64,000 nt of DNA, taken from NCBI RefSeq assembly GCF_014841215.1, contig NZ_JACYTR010000008.1, positions 62,001 through 126,000 of the forward strand, given 5' to 3'. This DNA comes from Pseudomarimonas arenosa (GTDB taxonomy: Bacteria > Pseudomonadota > Gammaproteobacteria > Xanthomonadales > Xanthomonadaceae). The notes beneath the pieces were generated by a model that was given only the letters and a program-made list of their open reading frames with translations, was not told where the DNA came from and did no database searches. Both the position numbers and the translations under genes were made by a program. This document shows, one piece after another, positions 1 to 6,962 of the stretch. The first letter of the stretch is position 1. Each line of letters starts with the position of its first letter.

Positions 1-128
1 GCGTCGACAAGCATGTACCTAACGGCAACCCTGGGGCGCTCCTTTCTCAGTTCAGGGAGTGATCAGAGGGATTGATCGCTGTGATCCGGCCGCATTGATC
101 CGTCCGGTTCAGCCGGTGCCGAGAGGTC

Positions 129-835
129 TCAGCCGTTTGCTCGCCGCCCTCCAGCCATGCTGTTCTGCACCGTGCTTCCTTCCCGCAACTTATCCAGGTA
201 ATCCGCCCAGGCCAGCATCATCTGGCGGCGGCTGTCGCGGTGCTGGGCGCGGTCGTAGGCGGCGCGGACTTGGTCTTGTTCCTTGTGGCCGAGCTGGCGT
301 TCGATCACGTCAGGATTGAAGCCCATCTCATTCAGGCGGGTGCTGGCGAGGGCGCGGAAGCCGTGGCCGCACATGGTGGCGCTGTCGTAGCCGAGCGTGC
401 GCAGGGCGGCGTTGACGGTGTTGGCCGACATGCTCTTGCTGCCGTGGCGGATGCCGGGGAAGACGTGGCGGCAGCGGGCGGTGACGGCCTGCAGGTCGGT
501 CAGGATGGCGACCGCGTGCGGGGCGAGTGGAACCCAATGTTCGCCGGTCTTGAACTTGGTGCGGCCGGTTTGCGCCGGGATGCGCCATTCGGCGGCTTCC
601 AGGTCGATCTCCGACCACTTCGCCATACGCAGCTCGCCCGAGCGGAGAAACAGCAGGGGCAGCAGTTTGAGCGCGGCGCAGGCCGCCGGCTGGCCGACAT
701 AGCCATGCAGGCTGCGAAGCAGCGCGGTGACGGCGGGTCGATGGGTGACCTTGGCCGAGGGCAGGGCGCCGGGCAGGGAGGCGACCGGATCGCTATCGCA
801 GCGCCCGGTGGCGACGGCGTAGAGAAAGACCTGAG
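129..835 (-). pseudogene. P4-type tyrosine integrase, C-terminal remnant
   Basis: The frame encodes the catalytic half of a P4-like phage/island tyrosine recombinase. The tetrad residues are visible: Arg in LRSGELR, H-x-x-R in HGFR, His in LGHKE and Tyr in AAYDRA. The N-terminal arm-binding (DUF4102) and core-binding domains are missing. Similarity starts near QVFLYAVATG, about nt 833, so roughly the first half of a protein usually about 400 residues long is gone. The open frame continues upstream only through the tRNA terminator and has no credible start. It lies just beyond the 3' end of tRNA-Leu in the same orientation, the usual place for an island integrase. The island itself, or what is left of it, would extend left of the window. 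Probably non-functional. Confidence 0.8.
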
Positions 836-883
836 AACACAAACACCCCAGGCAGTGGCTGGATTTCCTGGGGCGTAGACAAC

Positions 884-911
884 AAAAAAGCCGCACTAAG
901 CGGCTGTTTTT
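884..911 (-). terminator. Rho-independent terminator of tRNA-Leu
   Basis: A 6-bp stem, AGCCGC/GCGGCT at 889-894 and 900-905, with a 5-nt loop is flanked by an A-tract on the left and a T-tract on the right of the + strand. Read on the minus strand it follows the tRNA by about 45 nt and ends in a U-run. The flanking A/T tracts mean it could work in both directions. Confidence 0.75.
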
Positions 912-954
912 GTTCGGTTTCCTGGACGTGCTGGGATCTCGCTGGAAACCGCTC

Positions 955-1041
955 TGGTGCCGAAGGTGGGACTCGAACCCACACGCTTTTAAGGGCGGGG
1001 GATTTTGAGTCCCCTGCGTCTACCAATTCCGCCACTTCGGC
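955..1041 (-). tRNA. tRNA-Leu (anticodon CAA)
   Basis: The minus strand gives a full class II tRNA. The acceptor stem GCCGAAG pairs with CTTCGGC, the D-loop carries GGTAGA, the anticodon stem GGGGA/TCCCC encloses loop CTCAAAA, there is a long variable arm, the T-loop is GGTTCGAGTCC, and the 3' CCA is encoded. The anticodon CAA lies at complement 1005-1007 and reads UUG. The genomic CCA and adjacent integrase remnant suggest that the 3' end has served as an attachment site. Confidence 0.96.
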
Positions 1042-1117
1042 TGGCTGAGCCGCGCATTATAGATGAATTTTTGCGGACGTCGACTGGATTGTGTGAACGC
1101 GGTCGCTCTGGTGGCAG

Positions 1118-2125
1118 TCAGGTCTGTTTGAGCGTGGCGGCTGCTTCGCTGCGACGACGGTAGAAATCGAGGATGGTCTCCTCGAAATTGCCGAACAGGG
1201 CATCGGCGAGCGGTACCGCATACCAGTTGAACTGGGTGCTCACCCGATACTCCATCTGAATTCTCAGCTCAGCACCGCTACCCCTTGGGCTTATTGCGTA
1301 CGATGTGGTGAGCATGTCGAAGTAGTGCCCGCCAATCTTGACGTGGTCGTCCAAGGCTTGCGCGGGAACGGAGTCTGGAGAGAACCGATAGGTCCACTGA
1401 ACAAAGCGTTCCGGTTCCTGTTGCTGCACAATCTGGTCAAAGTGTATGCCTTTGCCCATGCGGATGCGGCGGATGGTGTCTGCACCGCTCTGTTCGCTTT
1501 GGCCGATTTCGGGTAGGGGCACGCCGATGCGATAGATCCAGCCATGTTCCACCTCATCAGGCTGAATCTGGCCGGTATTGTGCAAGAAGCGCCAGATGAC
1601 CGCGGGTGGCGCTTCTACATAGACACTGCGCTCGATCTTGCGGTAGCGGTCGGGGCCGACCGAACTCGGTTCGACCAGGCCCAGCAACAGCGGCAGCACC
1701 GTGAAGCCGTAGAGTGTTTGCTTGGGCCACTGGGTCCATCGGCATATTGCCCCCATCAGCAATCCTCCGAGTACGCCGTATAGCGAAAACAACGGCAGGA
1801 TCAAGATGGCGCAGATCAGTCCTTCGATCAGAATCATCAGGGTCCCGGTGATGAATAGCGCGTTCGCCATCATCGGTGCGATCAGGTAGTACGCCCAGGT
1901 GCGACGACGCTGTCGCTCGGCGACGTACACAGTGATTGCGCCGACACAGAGCGGCGCAAGGTAGATGAAGGCCGCGCTCATCGTTGCGAAGGGTTCGTCT
2001 GATTTGCCGGAGAAAATCAGGCGCAAGAAGATTCCGCCCGCGACGCCGCATAGCACCGGCCACAATGTTCGATAGGGCAATGCGTAGAGACTTGGGGGAG
2101 CGTTGCGTTCAGCGGGCTGGTTCAA
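1118..2125 (-). CDS. Membrane protein with C-terminal SRPBCC domain
   Basis: About the first 150 residues carry four hydrophobic segments. The rest resembles an SRPBCC/polyketide-cyclase fold: a start near RKIERSVYVEAPPAVIWRFL, then alternating strands and a long C-terminal helix, as in the lipid- or hydrophobic-ligand-binding START superfamily. No in-frame ATG occurs before the third membrane segment. The TTG at 2125 overlaps the desaturase stop as TTGA and has a GCAGG-like ribosome site, so it is preferred over the TTG at 2194, which would overlap the desaturase by 73 bp. Third gene of an ArsR-desaturase operon. The ligand is unknown; a role in membrane-lipid remodelling is inferred from context. 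Confidence 0.7.
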   Translation of the reverse strand: MNQPAERNAPPSLYALPYRTLWPVLCGVAGGIFLRLIFSGKSDEPFATMSAAFIYLAPLCVGAITVYVAERQRRRTWAYYLIAPMMANALFITGTLMILIEGLICAILILPLFSLYGVLGGLLMGAICRWTQWPKQTLYGFTVLPLLLGLVEPSSVGPDRYRKIERSVYVEAPPAVIWRFLHNTGQIQPDEVEHGWIYRIGVPLPEIGQSEQSGADTIRRIRMGKGIHFDQIVQQQEPERFVQWTYRFSPDSVPAQALDDHVKIGGHYFDMLTTSYAISPRGSGAELRIQMEYRVSTQFNWYAVPLADALFGNFEETILDFYRRRSEAAATLKQT

Positions 2126-3096
2126 GAGATTGCCTGCAGCGGTGAAGATCGTCTCGACTGGGGAACCGCCCGCGCCTTGCTCGCTGACAGACAAGGGCGT
2201 AGTTCAGCTCGTTCCGGCAGGTCGGCTGGCTGGCGCAGCTCGTTTACCAGCCCTAGACGATTGAGCCCACACAGCACCCACCATCCTGGATCCCACTCAT
2301 CGTCGGCGAGCCCGAGGCGAGCGGAGCCCGGAAAGGCATGGTGGTTGTTGTGCCAGCACTCGCCCATGGTGATCAATGACATGAGTCGAATATTTCGCCC
2401 CTGAACAGCAGCGCCCTGAACTTCGAAGTTCATTTCGCCGTGATTGTGCGCGAAATAGCCAATTAGCCAATGGCCGAACACACAGGCCGCAACGCGGGCG
2501 CACACGCCCCAGACGACAAAGGCCCAGTCGCCCCAGACGAACAGCAGCACGGCCCACGGCAACTGCTGCAGCATCCAGGTGCGTTCCAGAAAGCGATAGA
2601 AGGCATCGTTTGCGATTCGAGGCTCAATTTCGATGGCCGGAGGTTTGCGGAGTCGTAACTCACAGTTCAGTTGCCACCAGCAGTCGCGCCGGATCGTTTG
2701 ACCATGACGCAGGAAATCGTGGCACTCGGGTAGGCGTTGCGCGTAGTCGCGCAGATCGTGCTGGCGAAGCAGCCCCAGGGGGCCGGCAAGCCCGACCTGA
2801 ACGCCGCAGTAGACCAATGTGTATTCAAGCCAGCGTGGGCACTGAAAGCTGTTGTGGATCAGCTTGCGGTGACTGCCCAATGAGTGTCCGAGCAGCAGCA
2901 CGCCGGCAGTTGAACAGGCGAACAGGAGCACAGCGGGGAGGCTGATCGTCAGCACGCCGCCGACCACGGCGGCGCCTGTCATGCCTAGAAACCACAGAGA
3001 TTTCACCGGTGAGTAGACGACCTGTCCCTCAGATAGCGAGGTGCTGGCGAGCTGCTTGACGCGATGAGACCGGTGCCCTTCCTCCACTGTGCTCAT
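2122..3096 (-). CDS. Membrane fatty-acid (acyl-CoA) desaturase
   Basis: A 324-residue integral-membrane di-iron desaturase that would introduce a cis double bond into fatty acyl chains. Visible histidine boxes are HRKLIH at residues 76-81, HDLRD near 113 and the terminal HNNHH at 249-253, together with FAHNHG near 217. Two hydrophobic blocks precede the first box and one lies between boxes two and three, as in the family. The second box is the HDxRD variant rather than HxxHH. The start overlaps the ArsR stop as ATGA, so the two are probably translationally coupled. The substrate (acyl-CoA, acyl-ACP or phospholipid) cannot be read from the sequence. Confidence 0.88.
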   Translation of the reverse strand: MSTVEEGHRSHRVKQLASTSLSEGQVVYSPVKSLWFLGMTGAAVVGGVLTISLPAVLLFACSTAGVLLLGHSLGSHRKLIHNSFQCPRWLEYTLVYCGVQVGLAGPLGLLRQHDLRDYAQRLPECHDFLRHGQTIRRDCWWQLNCELRLRKPPAIEIEPRIANDAFYRFLERTWMLQQLPWAVLLFVWGDWAFVVWGVCARVAACVFGHWLIGYFAHNHGEMNFEVQGAAVQGRNIRLMSLITMGECWHNNHHAFPGSARLGLADDEWDPGWWVLCGLNRLGLVNELRQPADLPERAELRPCLSASKARAVPQSRRSSPLQAIS

Positions 3097-3416
3097 TTGC
3101 CCTTGTCACGCACGGTGGCGAGTCTGCTTGACTCGCGCTTCAAGGGGCCGCCGACCGGGCATAGTTCAAACGCAAACCCGGTGAGCGAATTGACCAGGTT
3201 GTCGCGATTCAGGCGATACAGAACGCGCTGCCCCTGGCGTTCGCTGGACACCAAGCCTGCGCTTTCGAGCAGAGAAAGATGTCGCGAAATGGTCGGCGCG
3301 CTCAATCCAAAACGCTCGGCCAGCTCACTGGTAGTCAGCTCCAGCTCAGACAGGTAGGCCAGGATCTCTCGGCGCGGGCGCGATGCCAGCGCCTGGAATG
3401 TCTTGTCCAGATTCAT
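3093..3416 (-). CDS. ArsR-family winged-helix repressor
   Basis: This 107-residue protein is almost entirely a winged helix-turn-helix. The RREILAYL helix comes first, the recognition helix lies at TTSELAERFGLSAPTISRHL (about residues 28-47), and the wing is near SERQGQRVLYRL. No obvious metal-binding cysteine pair of the ArsR/SmtB type is present; the single Cys is near the C-terminus. That suggests a SdpR- or BigR-like regulator sensing something other than metal. It is first in the operon with the desaturase and SRPBCC genes. A perfect 7-6-7 palindrome sits directly upstream in the promoter spacer, so negative autoregulation is likely. Confidence 0.88.
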   Translation of the reverse strand: MNLDKTFQALASRPRREILAYLSELELTTSELAERFGLSAPTISRHLSLLESAGLVSSERQGQRVLYRLNRDNLVNSLTGFAFELCPVGGPLKRESSRLATVRDKGK

Positions 3417-3422
3417 GGCTGC

Positions 3423-3452
3423 ATAGTATTAGCCGATTAGCTAATAGTGCAA
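3423..3452 (-). promoter_or_regulatory. Sigma-70-like promoter with operator palindrome in its spacer
   Basis: On the minus strand, TTGCAC (3452-3447) and TACTAT (3428-3423) are separated by 18 nt. The palindrome TATTAGC-N6-GCTAATA occupies 3427-3446, filling the spacer and touching the -10 box. The start codon of the ArsR gene (3416) lies 7 nt past the -10, so the transcript would be leaderless or nearly so. A repressor bound here would block RNA polymerase directly. Confidence 0.7.
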
Positions 3453-3550
3453 GCAGTGGCGTGCGAGCGTCACGTCTGAGTTCAAGGTCTTTTGGGCTTC
3501 ATGAGCCGGACGTCGAACGGGCGGGCGCGCGAAGACCAGTGCGCATCGGT

Positions 3551-3647
3551 CTCTCCCCAATCCCTCTCCCACCAAGGGAGCGGGGGGCAATAGTCGAAGT
3601 GAGGTCTCGCTGTTCGCATCCACTCTCCTTCGAAGGGAGCGGGGCTC
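3551..3647. repeat. Degenerate pair of CTCTCCCC-type palindromic repeats
   Basis: Two short pyrimidine/purine palindromes lie between the metX 3' end and the ArsR promoter. One carries CCCTCTCCC with AAGGGAGCGGGG; the other carries CTCCTTCGAAGGGAG with GCGGGGCTC. They belong to the same family as the repeats at 43.5-43.66 kb. They may act as 3' stabilising or terminating structures for the ccm-metX transcript. No coding frame is credible here. Confidence 0.55.
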
Positions 3648-3655
3648 AAATGAAA

Positions 3656-4768
3656 TCAGGCGTCGGCCAGGAAGCCGCCAATGGCGGCGCCGAAGTTCTC
3701 GATATCGACCAGAAAGGCGTCGTGGCCTTGGGGGGAGTTCAGTGGCACGAAGCGGGAGTCGCAGCCGGATTCGGCGATGCCGAGGGCGATTTCTTCTTGT
3801 TGTTGCAGGGGGAACAGGATGTCGGTCGACACGCCGATGCTGAGCGAACGCTGCAGCTTGAGTGAGGCCAGGGCGCGGGCGGTGGTGGTGCCCATGCATT
3901 CGCCGAGATCGAACCAGTCCATCGAGCGCGATAGATACAGATAGCAGTTGGGGTCGAACTGGCGGATAAAGCGCTTGGCGTGGCCTTCCAGGTAGGATTC
4001 GACCTGGAATTCGAAACCGAACGGGTCGTCGTCGCGGTGTTCGCTATCCAGCCGCACGCGGCCGAAGCGGCCGTCCCATTCCAATGATGAGCGATAGGTC
4101 ACAACACCGAGTTTGCGCGCGATGCGCATGCCGGCTTCGGGGTAGTGTTGATCGTCGTATTCGCCCATGTTCCAGGCTGGGTCGAGGCGGATCGATTCGC
4201 GCTGCAGAGAGCGCACCGCAATCGAGAACGGCAAAGCCCGCGCGGCACCGGAGATATTGATTTGCTGACGCGCGCCATTGGGGTGCAGGGCACAGTAGGC
4301 CAGGGCGGTCATGCCGCCCATCGAGCAGCCAATCACGACGGCGAGTTGATCGATGCCCAGCGTACGCACCACGGCATGCGCTGCCTTGGCGCCGTCTTCC
4401 ACCGAGAGATCGGGGAAACGCAGGCGATACGGTTGCTGATCATCCGGATGCTGCGAGGCCGGGCCGGTTGAGCCCTTGCAGCTGCCGAGAGAATTGACGC
4501 AGATGACGAACCAGCGATCGGTATCAATCGGTTTGCCGGGGCCGAGCATGGCTTCCCACCAGCCGGGCTCGGGATTGCCGGCGTGGCTGGCGGCGTGGGC
4601 ATTGGGCGACAGCCCGGTCAGAATCAACACCGCATTGCTGTGTTCAGCGTTGAGTGCACCCCAGGTCTCGAATGCCACCCGCGCTCCGCGCAGTTCGCCG
4701 CCGCGCTTCATAGGAAACGGGTCGGGCAGAGCGCAGAACTGCGAGGCGACGGGGATGAACTCGGTCAC
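3656..4768 (-). CDS. metX: MetX-family O-acyltransferase (homoserine O-acetyl-/serine O-succinyltransferase)
   Basis: A 370-residue alpha/beta-hydrolase acyltransferase. The nucleophile Ser149 lies in GCSMGG, Asp316 in STDILFP and His349 in QGHDAF form the triad, and the oxyanion region has NSLGSCKGSTGPAS. The family activates homoserine or serine by acylation for methionine or cysteine synthesis. Work on this family showed that Lysobacterales members can be L-serine O-succinyltransferases, so the usual homoserine O-acetyltransferase label is not safe. The start is GTG, overlapping the ccmI stop as GTGA, which makes it the last gene of the ccm transcript. Other met or cys genes are not adjacent. 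Confidence 0.85.
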   Translation of the reverse strand: MTEFIPVASQFCALPDPFPMKRGGELRGARVAFETWGALNAEHSNAVLILTGLSPNAHAASHAGNPEPGWWEAMLGPGKPIDTDRWFVICVNSLGSCKGSTGPASQHPDDQQPYRLRFPDLSVEDGAKAAHAVVRTLGIDQLAVVIGCSMGGMTALAYCALHPNGARQQINISGAARALPFSIAVRSLQRESIRLDPAWNMGEYDDQHYPEAGMRIARKLGVVTYRSSLEWDGRFGRVRLDSEHRDDDPFGFEFQVESYLEGHAKRFIRQFDPNCYLYLSRSMDWFDLGECMGTTTARALASLKLQRSLSIGVSTDILFPLQQQEEIALGIAESGCDSRFVPLNSPQGHDAFLVDIENFGAAIGGFLADA

Positions 4769-5979
4769 GGCAGGATTTCGCTGATGGTGAGCTCCAGGGT
4801 CGGCTGATCGCCCGGCTTGATCGTGCTGCTAAGTACCTGCAGATCACCGCTTTGCGGGGTGGCCAGGCCGGACTTGCTGATCCGCGCGCCTACTACCACC
4901 TCCGGCATGGAGGAAAGTTTCAGTGCCGGCATCATGGAATCGGTATCGTCGAGCACCACAGTCAGCGGCAGTTGCGCGGCGACCAGACGTTCAATGGCCA
5001 ACGGCATCTTCGGACCTTCGGCGGCGCGGGCAAACACAAACAAGGTGTCGCTGGCACCCACCCGTGCCTGCAACGCCGGATCAAGGTTCACCCGAACAGT
5101 GACTTTAGCCGCATTGCCGGTGTCCGCTGCCGGCGTGTCGCCTGCCGCGTTGGCAGCGCTGACGGTTTCGATCACCACCTCGGGCGACCCTGCGGCTTGC
5201 CTCGCGGCATTCAGCTGTTCGTCGAGCGCCGCCACCGCTTGTGGATCAGACGAAATCAGTGCGCGTAGCGCCTGCCAATGATTCACAGCATCCGCGGGTC
5301 GGCTGGCCTGCATGGCTGCGACACCCAGCAACCAAAGTCCACGTTGATGATCAGGCTGCGCTGCGACGGCGCGTTCCAGCATGGCCAGATTCTCGCCGTC
5401 GATGCGTCGTGTTGGTGAAGCCAGCGCCGCGGCTTCGGCCAGTTCGACCAGGGCATCGGGGTCGTTTGGCGCCAGGCGCACCGCATTGGCCAGCGCATCG
5501 CGCGCCGCATCAAAGCGTTCCATCGTCTTGTAGGCGCGACCCAGCAGCAGCCAGCCGTCAACGTTGTTGGGGTCGGTGCGCAGCTTTTCGGCCAGGCCGG
5601 CGACCGCTTGCTCCATGCTTTGCGGCGCTTCGCCCTCGGCAGACGGGCTGGTTGGCGAGCCGGGAGGCGGTGCCAGCACGCTGGCGTCCAGGGCCTTCGG
5701 TTCGCCGTACTTGAGGTAGAGGGCGAATGCCGAGAACGGCAAGGCCAGGGCGACGACGGCGAGCAGCACCAAAGGCCGTCGGCCAGCGCTAGCTGAGGAG
5801 CGACCAAGCTGTTCGAGCTTGGCATTAAGTTCGTCGTCGCTCAGCGCGCCGGCCTGATGGGCTGCGCGCAAGCTGGAGGCAGCCTGGCGCTGTCGACGGG
5901 CTTCAGGATCGGACAGTGCAGGCAGCAGCACAAAGCCCAGGGCGATGGCTACGAGCAGGGACAGCATCAGCCAAAACAT
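4765..5979 (-). CDS. ccmI: Cytochrome c maturation protein CcmI
   Basis: A 404-residue inner-membrane apocytochrome c chaperone of the haem-ligation complex. An N-terminal membrane helix is followed by a cytoplasmic loop with EARRQRQAASSLRAAHQAGALSDDEL, a second membrane helix near residues 70-90, then periplasmic TPR repeats (DPNNVDGWLLLGRAYKTM; LAPNDPDALVELAEA) and a C-terminal beta domain that binds apocytochrome. It is separated from ccmH by only 3 nt, the two subunits being separate proteins here. Confidence 0.9.
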   Translation of the reverse strand: MFWLMLSLLVAIALGFVLLPALSDPEARRQRQAASSLRAAHQAGALSDDELNAKLEQLGRSSASAGRRPLVLLAVVALALPFSAFALYLKYGEPKALDASVLAPPPGSPTSPSAEGEAPQSMEQAVAGLAEKLRTDPNNVDGWLLLGRAYKTMERFDAARDALANAVRLAPNDPDALVELAEAAALASPTRRIDGENLAMLERAVAAQPDHQRGLWLLGVAAMQASRPADAVNHWQALRALISSDPQAVAALDEQLNAARQAAGSPEVVIETVSAANAAGDTPAADTGNAAKVTVRVNLDPALQARVGASDTLFVFARAAEGPKMPLAIERLVAAQLPLTVVLDDTDSMMPALKLSSMPEVVVGARISKSGLATPQSGDLQVLSSTIKPGDQPTLELTISEILP

Positions 5980-5982
5980 CAG

Positions 5983-6426
5983 TTACCAATCCTCGTCGCG
6001 GTCATCGTCATTCGGTCGTCTCGATTCTTTGGGTGCGGTCAGGCGGGCTGCCCGGCGTCGAACCACCACCACGACAACGATCGCTCCGATCACCAGAATG
6101 GCGATCGGAGCGATCCACAGCGCAGCGGTGCGTTCGTTGACCGGCGGTCGGTACAGTACAAACTCGGTGTAGCGTTCGACCAGAAAATCCTTGATCTGCT
6201 GATCAGTCTTGCCGGACTGCATCAGGCTCAGCACTTCCTTGCGCAAGTCGGCTGCGATCATGGCGTTGGAGTCGGCCAGGCTTTGGTTCTGACACATCAC
6301 ACAACGCAGTTCGGCGACCAGGGCGCGAAACCTGGCTTCCTCTTCGGCATCCTTGAATGGCATCGGCTCCAGGGCGTTGGCCAGGCCCGTGCAAAGCAGC
6401 GCTAACAGAAGGATCCAGCGGCGCAT
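5983..6426 (-). CDS. ccmH: Cytochrome c maturation protein CcmH (CcmL-type)
   Basis: A 147-residue periplasmic thiol reductase anchored by a C-terminal membrane helix (IAPIAILVIGAIVVVVVV). The signal peptide is residues 1-18. The redox motif is RCVMCQNQS with Cys42 and Cys45, which keeps the CxxCH cysteines of apocytochrome c reduced before haem attachment. It lacks the TPR half found in fused E. coli CcmH; that function is in the next gene. Its start overlaps the ccmG stop by one nucleotide (TGATG). Confidence 0.93.
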   Translation of the reverse strand: MRRWILLLALLCTGLANALEPMPFKDAEEEARFRALVAELRCVMCQNQSLADSNAMIAADLRKEVLSLMQSGKTDQQIKDFLVERYTEFVLYRPPVNERTAALWIAPIAILVIGAIVVVVVVRRRAARLTAPKESRRPNDDDRDEDW

Positions 6427-6962
6427 CAGGGAGTCTCCTTGCTGAGGCGCGGCATCAACTCCTGGGTCACCACATCCCAGGTGACCGGCCCGACGTGCTT
6501 GAATATCACCTGGCCATTGGCGTCGACCAGGAAGGTTTCAGGCGCACCGTAGATGCCCCAATCAATCGCGCTGCGACCGTCGGCGTCGACGATGATCAGA
6601 TCGTAGGGGTCGCCGAACTGCTGCAACCAGCGTTGTGCTTCGGCCGGCTCGTCCTTGTAGTTGTAGCCGACGACGCGCACCAGACCGCGTCGCGCGATCT
6701 CGGTGATGATCGGATGCTCAAGTCGGCAGGCGGGGCACCAGCTGGCCCACACGTTAAGGAGATAAGGTTGCCCGGCCAGATCGGCATTGCTGATGGTGCG
6801 GCTGACATCGCGATAGTCAGGCAGATCGAAGCTAGGCGCGGGCTTGCCGATCAAGGGTGAGGGGATCACGCTTTGGTCGCCCTCGCCACTGAGCCTTACC
6901 CCGGCGTAGAGCAGCACGGCAAGGGCCAGAAAGGCCAACAGCGGAAGCCAGCGTTGGATCAT
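6426..6962 (-). CDS. ccmG: Thiol:disulfide interchange protein CcmG/DsbE
   Basis: A 178-residue membrane-tethered thioredoxin. The N-terminal signal anchor (LLAFLALAVLLYAGV) is followed by a thioredoxin fold with active site WCPAC (Cys76, Cys79) and the family segment DWGIYGAPETFLVD containing the cis-Pro. It passes electrons from DsbD to CcmH and apocytochrome c. Its start overlaps the ccmF stop region as ATGA. Confidence 0.94.
   Translation of the reverse strand: MIQRWLPLLAFLALAVLLYAGVRLSGEGDQSVIPSPLIGKPAPSFDLPDYRDVSRTISNADLAGQPYLLNVWASWCPACRLEHPIITEIARRGLVRVVGYNYKDEPAEAQRWLQQFGDPYDLIIVDADGRSAIDWGIYGAPETFLVDANGQVIFKHVGPVTWDVVTQELMPRLSKETP

Noticed and set aside
240-878. A 212-codon + strand frame opposite the integrase
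   Set aside because: It is the antisense shadow of the integrase remnant; the amino-acid composition is not protein-like.
1118-2194. TTG start at 2194 for the SRPBCC membrane protein
   Set aside because: It would overlap the desaturase by 73 bp; the TTG at 2125 gives a TTGA overlap like the neighbouring ATGA junction.
3427-3446. Palindrome upstream of ArsR as a terminator
   Set aside because: It is AT-rich without a T-tract, lies upstream of the gene and sits exactly between promoter boxes, so an operator is more likely.
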